From positions 152,645 to 216,644 of the forward strand of contig NZ_JPYO01000001.1 in the NCBI RefSeq assembly GCF_000757485.1: 64,000 bases of DNA, written 5' to 3'. Below the pieces are notes generated by a model. The model was not told the DNA's origin. It saw only the letters and a program-made list of their open reading frames with translations, and made no database searches. Below, in pieces: positions 63,792 through 64,000 of this stretch. The position numbers were made by a program, and so were the translations under genes. This DNA comes from Achromobacter sp. RTa (lineage in GTDB: Bacteria > Pseudomonadota > Gammaproteobacteria > Burkholderiales > Burkholderiaceae_B). How positions within the stretch are numbered: position 1 is the first letter of the stretch; each line of letters starts with the position of its first letter.

Positions 63792-64000
63792 TTACTTGCT
63801 CAACAGTGCGGCGCGCGGGCCGCCGGCGGGACGGCCGGAACCGCCATTGCCGGCCGGGCGGGCGGCGCCTTCCGGACGGCGATGGTTCTGCTGGGGCCGG
63901 TTTTCGTTGCGGCCAGCGTGCGCCGGGCGGTCGCCGGCCGGCTTGCCGTCGCGCGGGCCATGGCTGGCGCGGCCTTCGCCGGAGCGGGCCGGGGCCTGCG
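63792..64000 (-). CDS. C-terminal tail of a DEAD-box RNA helicase (gene continues past the window)
   Basis: The last 69 residues of a minus-strand gene: a low-complexity Arg/Gly/Pro/Asn/His-rich tail (PARSGEGRASHGPRDGKPAG ... RPAGGPRAALLSK). Such RNA-binding tails end RhlE-type helicases of Alcaligenaceae. The helicase core would be right of the window, so the call rests on tail composition only. Confidence 0.6.
   Translation of the reverse strand, partial: QAPARSGEGRASHGPRDGKPAGDRPAHAGRNENRPQQNHRRPEGAARPAGNGGSGRPAGGPRAALLSK

Overview
The window is GC-rich, densely coded chromosome from a betaproteobacterium, most likely Alcaligenaceae (Achromobacter/Bordetella type). This is inferred from four separate Bug-type periplasmic solute receptors, the argS-SPOR-dsbA order, a LiuR-controlled leucine/isovalerate cluster, many LysR/GntR/TetR regulators next to exporters, and FecI-FecR-receptor iron signalling. 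I saw no rRNA, tRNA, CRISPR array, transposase or phage gene.

Layout. 1-3000: a truncated gene start, small hypothetical genes and a YegP-like protein. 3059-7096: TonB siderophore receptor with signalling domain, FecR anti-sigma and ECF sigma factor, with a Fur-like box. 7231-12943: TetR/MFS pair with a perfect operator palindrome, two more MFS exporters and a LysR regulator. 13148-18193: a five-gene minus-strand cluster holding a UGSC-type (selenoprotein-family, Cys form) protein, an unrecognised partner, a CaiB-type CoA transferase, a Bug receptor and a thioredoxin-reductase-like flavoprotein. I consider this the most interesting candidate for an undescribed system. 18403-31396: leucine/isovalerate catabolism (liuA, aceK, thiolase, liuB, liuD), its MerR regulator LiuR, a divergent metallo-beta-lactamase-fold protein, an M20 amidohydrolase-Bug pair, and the scar of a deletion that fused a TetR gene to the tail of an MFS gene. 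31426-36370: LysE exporter, nitroreductase, PLP lyase, ABC-type binding protein with a coupled alpha/beta hydrolase. 36537-39661: dsbA, SPOR protein, argS. 40956-44087: GntR regulator, AllA, PuuE-like deacetylase, Bug receptor (ureide use). 44199-50338: Ugp-like ABC importer, a metallophosphodiesterase and a LacI regulator with two matching operators. 50657-55980: amidase, leuA with a long upstream region, Bug receptor, membrane protein. 55997-60612: rpoN, then bfd and bfr split by a LysR/EamA pair. 60694-64000: hypothetical protein, prfC, LysE exporter, and the tail of an RNA helicase.

How they work together. Iron: FecI/FecR/receptor and Bfd/Bfr are probably Fur-controlled (visible boxes at 7165 and 57532). 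Carbon: LiuR palindromes lie before liuA and between liuR and the MBL gene, tying these into one regulon. The Ugp-like importer and phosphodiesterase look like a glycerophosphodiester (or similar) uptake-and-hydrolysis unit under LacI control. The UGSC cluster joins uptake (Bug), CoA chemistry (CaiB), thiol redox (UGSC plus partner) and an electron donor (TrxR-like), which suggests a thiol-based reductive or cleavage pathway for an unknown acid. All function calls come from reading motifs; no database search was run.
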